Assembly: GCA_934615235.1 (NCBI GenBank)
Contig: CAKTTL010000024.1
Span: 1-32,191 of the forward strand
DNA: 32,191 nucleotides
Origin: an uncultured Clostridia bacterium
GTDB taxonomy: Bacteria > Bacillota > Clostridia > Christensenellales > Aristaeellaceae
Reading direction: 5' to 3'
Positions 30,992-32,191 of the stretch are shown here, one piece after another. The position numbers and the translations under genes are program-made. The notes under the pieces were generated by a model, which was not told the origin of the DNA, searched no databases, and worked only from the letters and a program-made list of their open reading frames with translations. The stretch's first letter is position 1; each line of letters opens with the position of its first letter.

Positions 30992-31070
30992 TTTGTTTTC
31001 CGCCTCTCTGTGTAATACTTTCCTTCAAAACCTGCCATCATTATCAGGGAAAGCATGGGCAAATATCCTC

Positions 31071-31108
31071 TTGTTTTCGGCGAAAAGTTGCACTATACTG
31101 ATGTGCAA
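31071..31108 (+). promoter_or_regulatory. Promoter of the AraC-type regulator with overlapping palindrome
   Basis: TTGTTT (31071-31076), 17 bases, TATACT (31094-31099). A perfect inverted repeat TTGCAC-N9-GTGCAA (31088-31093 and 31103-31108) brackets the -10 box, a position where a bound protein would block RNA polymerase. Autorepression by the AraC-type protein or control by another regulator is likely. Confidence 0.7.
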
Positions 31109-31136
31109 ATATCTGGCAGGGGGGAGTGAGCAGGCA

Positions 31137-31982
31137 ATGGCAGTTCTTGAAGTTAACGCGGAGTCGGTCTTTCTCGACCGCCACGAATCGCATTATCGTT
31201 TTCATACGCATATCGATTCGGCACAGTATCCGCAGGTACATGATTTTTACGAGTTTACCCTGATGGCGGCGGGGACGATGGAATTGATCGTGGACGGGGA
31301 AACCTATGAATTGAGCGCTGGCGCGCTGGCTCTGCTTCGCCCCGGAAGCGTGCATACCAAGCGCGATGTGCGGGACGCGCAGCATATCAACCTCGCCTTT
31401 CCGTCGACGGCCGTCGAGGCGCTTTTTGATTATCTCGGCCAGAAAGAGGAGCTGCGCAGGCTCAACGCGATGCGGCGCGTGCCGATCGTGCAGCTTTCCC
31501 CCGGCGAGGCGATGCTCTTTCAGACGCGGCTCAAGCGCCTTGCGCTTTTGCCCAGCGAGGATACGCGCCGGATTAACGCGACGCTGCGCGTCATCCTGCT
31601 CAATTGCATGACGGACTGGTTTATCCCCATGCTTCAGCAGGAGACGCAGACCGGACATCCCGACTGGTTCGATACGCTCCTTGCGCTGCTGGATAATCCG
31701 GCTAACCTCGCGCAGGGCATGGATTTTCTCGTCAAAACCAGCGGCAAAACCACCGAGCATCTCTGCCGCAGCTTCCGCAAATATCTCGGCGTTTCGCCCA
31801 ACGCTTACCTGAACATGAAGCGCCTTAACTACGCCGCCAACCTCCTGCGCCACTCCGACCACAATATCCTCGATATCGCCTATGAGGCCGGATTCAGCAG
31901 CGAGAGCGCCTTCTACCACAACTTCACCAGCGAATACGGCATGTCGCCCGGCAAGTACCGCAAAACGGGAGGAATGTATTAG
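31137..31982 (+). CDS. AraC-family transcriptional regulator with cupin sensor domain
   Basis: 281 residues from the ATG at 31137, which follows GGGGGAG; the reading frame is open further upstream to 30981, but that part overlaps uxuA and has no RBS. The N-terminal half is an AraC-type cupin (VHDFYEFTLMAAGTMELIVDG, LRPGSVHTKRD). The C-terminal ~100 residues hold two helix-turn-helices, the second in NILDIAYEAGFSSESAFYHNF, ending YGMSPGKYRK. The overall layout resembles ChbR/RhaR-type sugar regulators. It is divergent from uxuA and most likely senses a uronate or related metabolite to switch on the uxuA-SDR-RraA cluster. Confidence 0.93.
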   Translation: MAVLEVNAESVFLDRHESHYRFHTHIDSAQYPQVHDFYEFTLMAAGTMELIVDGETYELSAGALALLRPGSVHTKRDVRDAQHINLAFPSTAVEALFDYLGQKEELRRLNAMRRVPIVQLSPGEAMLFQTRLKRLALLPSEDTRRINATLRVILLNCMTDWFIPMLQQETQTGHPDWFDTLLALLDNPANLAQGMDFLVKTSGKTTEHLCRSFRKYLGVSPNAYLNMKRLNYAANLLRHSDHNILDIAYEAGFSSESAFYHNFTSEYGMSPGKYRKTGGMY

Positions 31983-32005
31983 GGGGGAGACGCTGGCTTT
32001 TTTGC

Positions 32006-32069
32006 GGGGGAACCTTTCTTTCAGGAGAAAGAAAGGTCCCCCCGCGCCCCCTCCAAAGAAAGCCGCTTT
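32006..32069. repeat. Hairpin repeat, copy C (plus orientation)
   Basis: A 17-bp stem with one mismatch (32006-32022 with 32027-32043), followed by CCCCC and AAAGAAAGCCGCTTT, same plan and orientation as copy A. It lies 23 bases after the AraC-type gene and may act in 3'-end formation. Confidence 0.78.
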
Positions 32070-32070
32070 G

Positions 32071-32105
32071 CGCCGTCCGCCCCTCGGAGGGAGGGGCGGG
32101 CGGCG
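32071..32105. terminator. Very GC-rich hairpin downstream of the regulator
   Basis: CGCCGTCCGCCCCTC (32071-32085) pairs with GAGGGGCGGGCGGCG (32091-32105), 15 bp including one T-G wobble, 5-base loop. It is followed by GGGTTTCCT, so it lacks a proper T-run; a stability or weak terminator role is inferred. Confidence 0.5.
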
Positions 32106-32115
32106 CGGGTTTCCT

Positions 32116-32191
32116 AGGGTGTATCTGAAAAATTCCCTGAGGCTCCATCACGGCGTCTTTTTCGCCATTTCTGCGTCGGAAAACCTCGATT
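32116..32191. repeat. Left half of a 162-bp MITE-like element, cut by window edge
   Basis: It starts AGGGTGTATCTGAAAAA preceded by T (outer TA) and matches the first 76 bases of the element at 14201-14362 with few differences. The remaining part is outside the window. Confidence 0.85.

Noticed and set aside
30981..31136. 52-residue N-terminal extension of the AraC-type protein
   Set aside because: It overlaps the start of uxuA and the promoter, with no RBS; the cupin domain begins properly after the 31137 ATG.
28198..32043. CRISPR-like array from the repeated hairpins
   Set aside because: Only three copies, in both orientations, nearly 4 kb apart for the last, with no regular spacers or cas genes.

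Overview
The window looks like chromosomal DNA from a GC-rich (roughly 60% by eye) member of the Clostridia (Bacillota), probably a gut or other anaerobic plant-glycan degrader. The evidence is two CUT1 sugar importers without their own ATPase, a YesM/YesN-type two-component pair, strong AGGAGG-like ribosome binding sites, one TTG start, and short hairpin repeats of a kind I associate with clostridial genomes. I cannot name a genus. No tRNA, rRNA, CRISPR array, phage gene or transposase gene is visible.

Layout. (1) 171-10520, minus strand: a nine-gene operon read right to left. It encodes a solute-binding protein, two ABC permeases, a large FAD-dependent oxidoreductase, an FGGY sugar kinase, an SDR dehydrogenase, a class II aldolase, a D-2-hydroxyacid dehydrogenase and a second SDR. 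(2) 10521-10781: a divergent promoter region with two good sigma-A-type promoters. (3) 10782-14202, plus: a YesM-like histidine kinase overlapping a YesN-like AraC response regulator. (4) 14201-14566: two tandem copies of a small TIR-bounded, MITE-like element, then a bidirectional terminator. (5) 14567-17368, minus: a large GH28-like protein. (6) 17605-28173, plus: a second CUT1 importer (permease, permease, binding protein), a toroid lyase-like protein, a GH105 unsaturated glucuronyl/galacturonyl hydrolase, an unassigned protein with a TNDSGAG-type motif, a Cys/Met-metabolism PLP enzyme and an M28 peptidase. (7) 28174-28431: hairpin repeats around a bidirectional terminator. (8) 28432-30991, minus: mannonate dehydratase (uxuA), an SDR and an RraA-like aldolase. 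(9) 31137-31982, plus: a divergent AraC-type regulator.

How it may work together. GH105 and UxuA point to uronic-acid-containing plant polysaccharide (pectin or rhamnogalacturonan-like) breakdown. None of the depolymerising enzymes has a signal peptide, so the picture is import of oligosaccharides by the second transporter, cytoplasmic trimming, and funnelling of uronates through UxuA to 2-keto-3-deoxygluconate. The left operon has its own importer and a set of oxidoreductases, a kinase and an aldolase that reads like a complete but unassigned sugar pathway. The YesMN-like pair sits between the two transport modules and may control one or both.

Both window ends lie inside copies of the same 162-bp repeat, each 76 bp from the element's terminus, so the window is probably one assembly contig broken at repeats.
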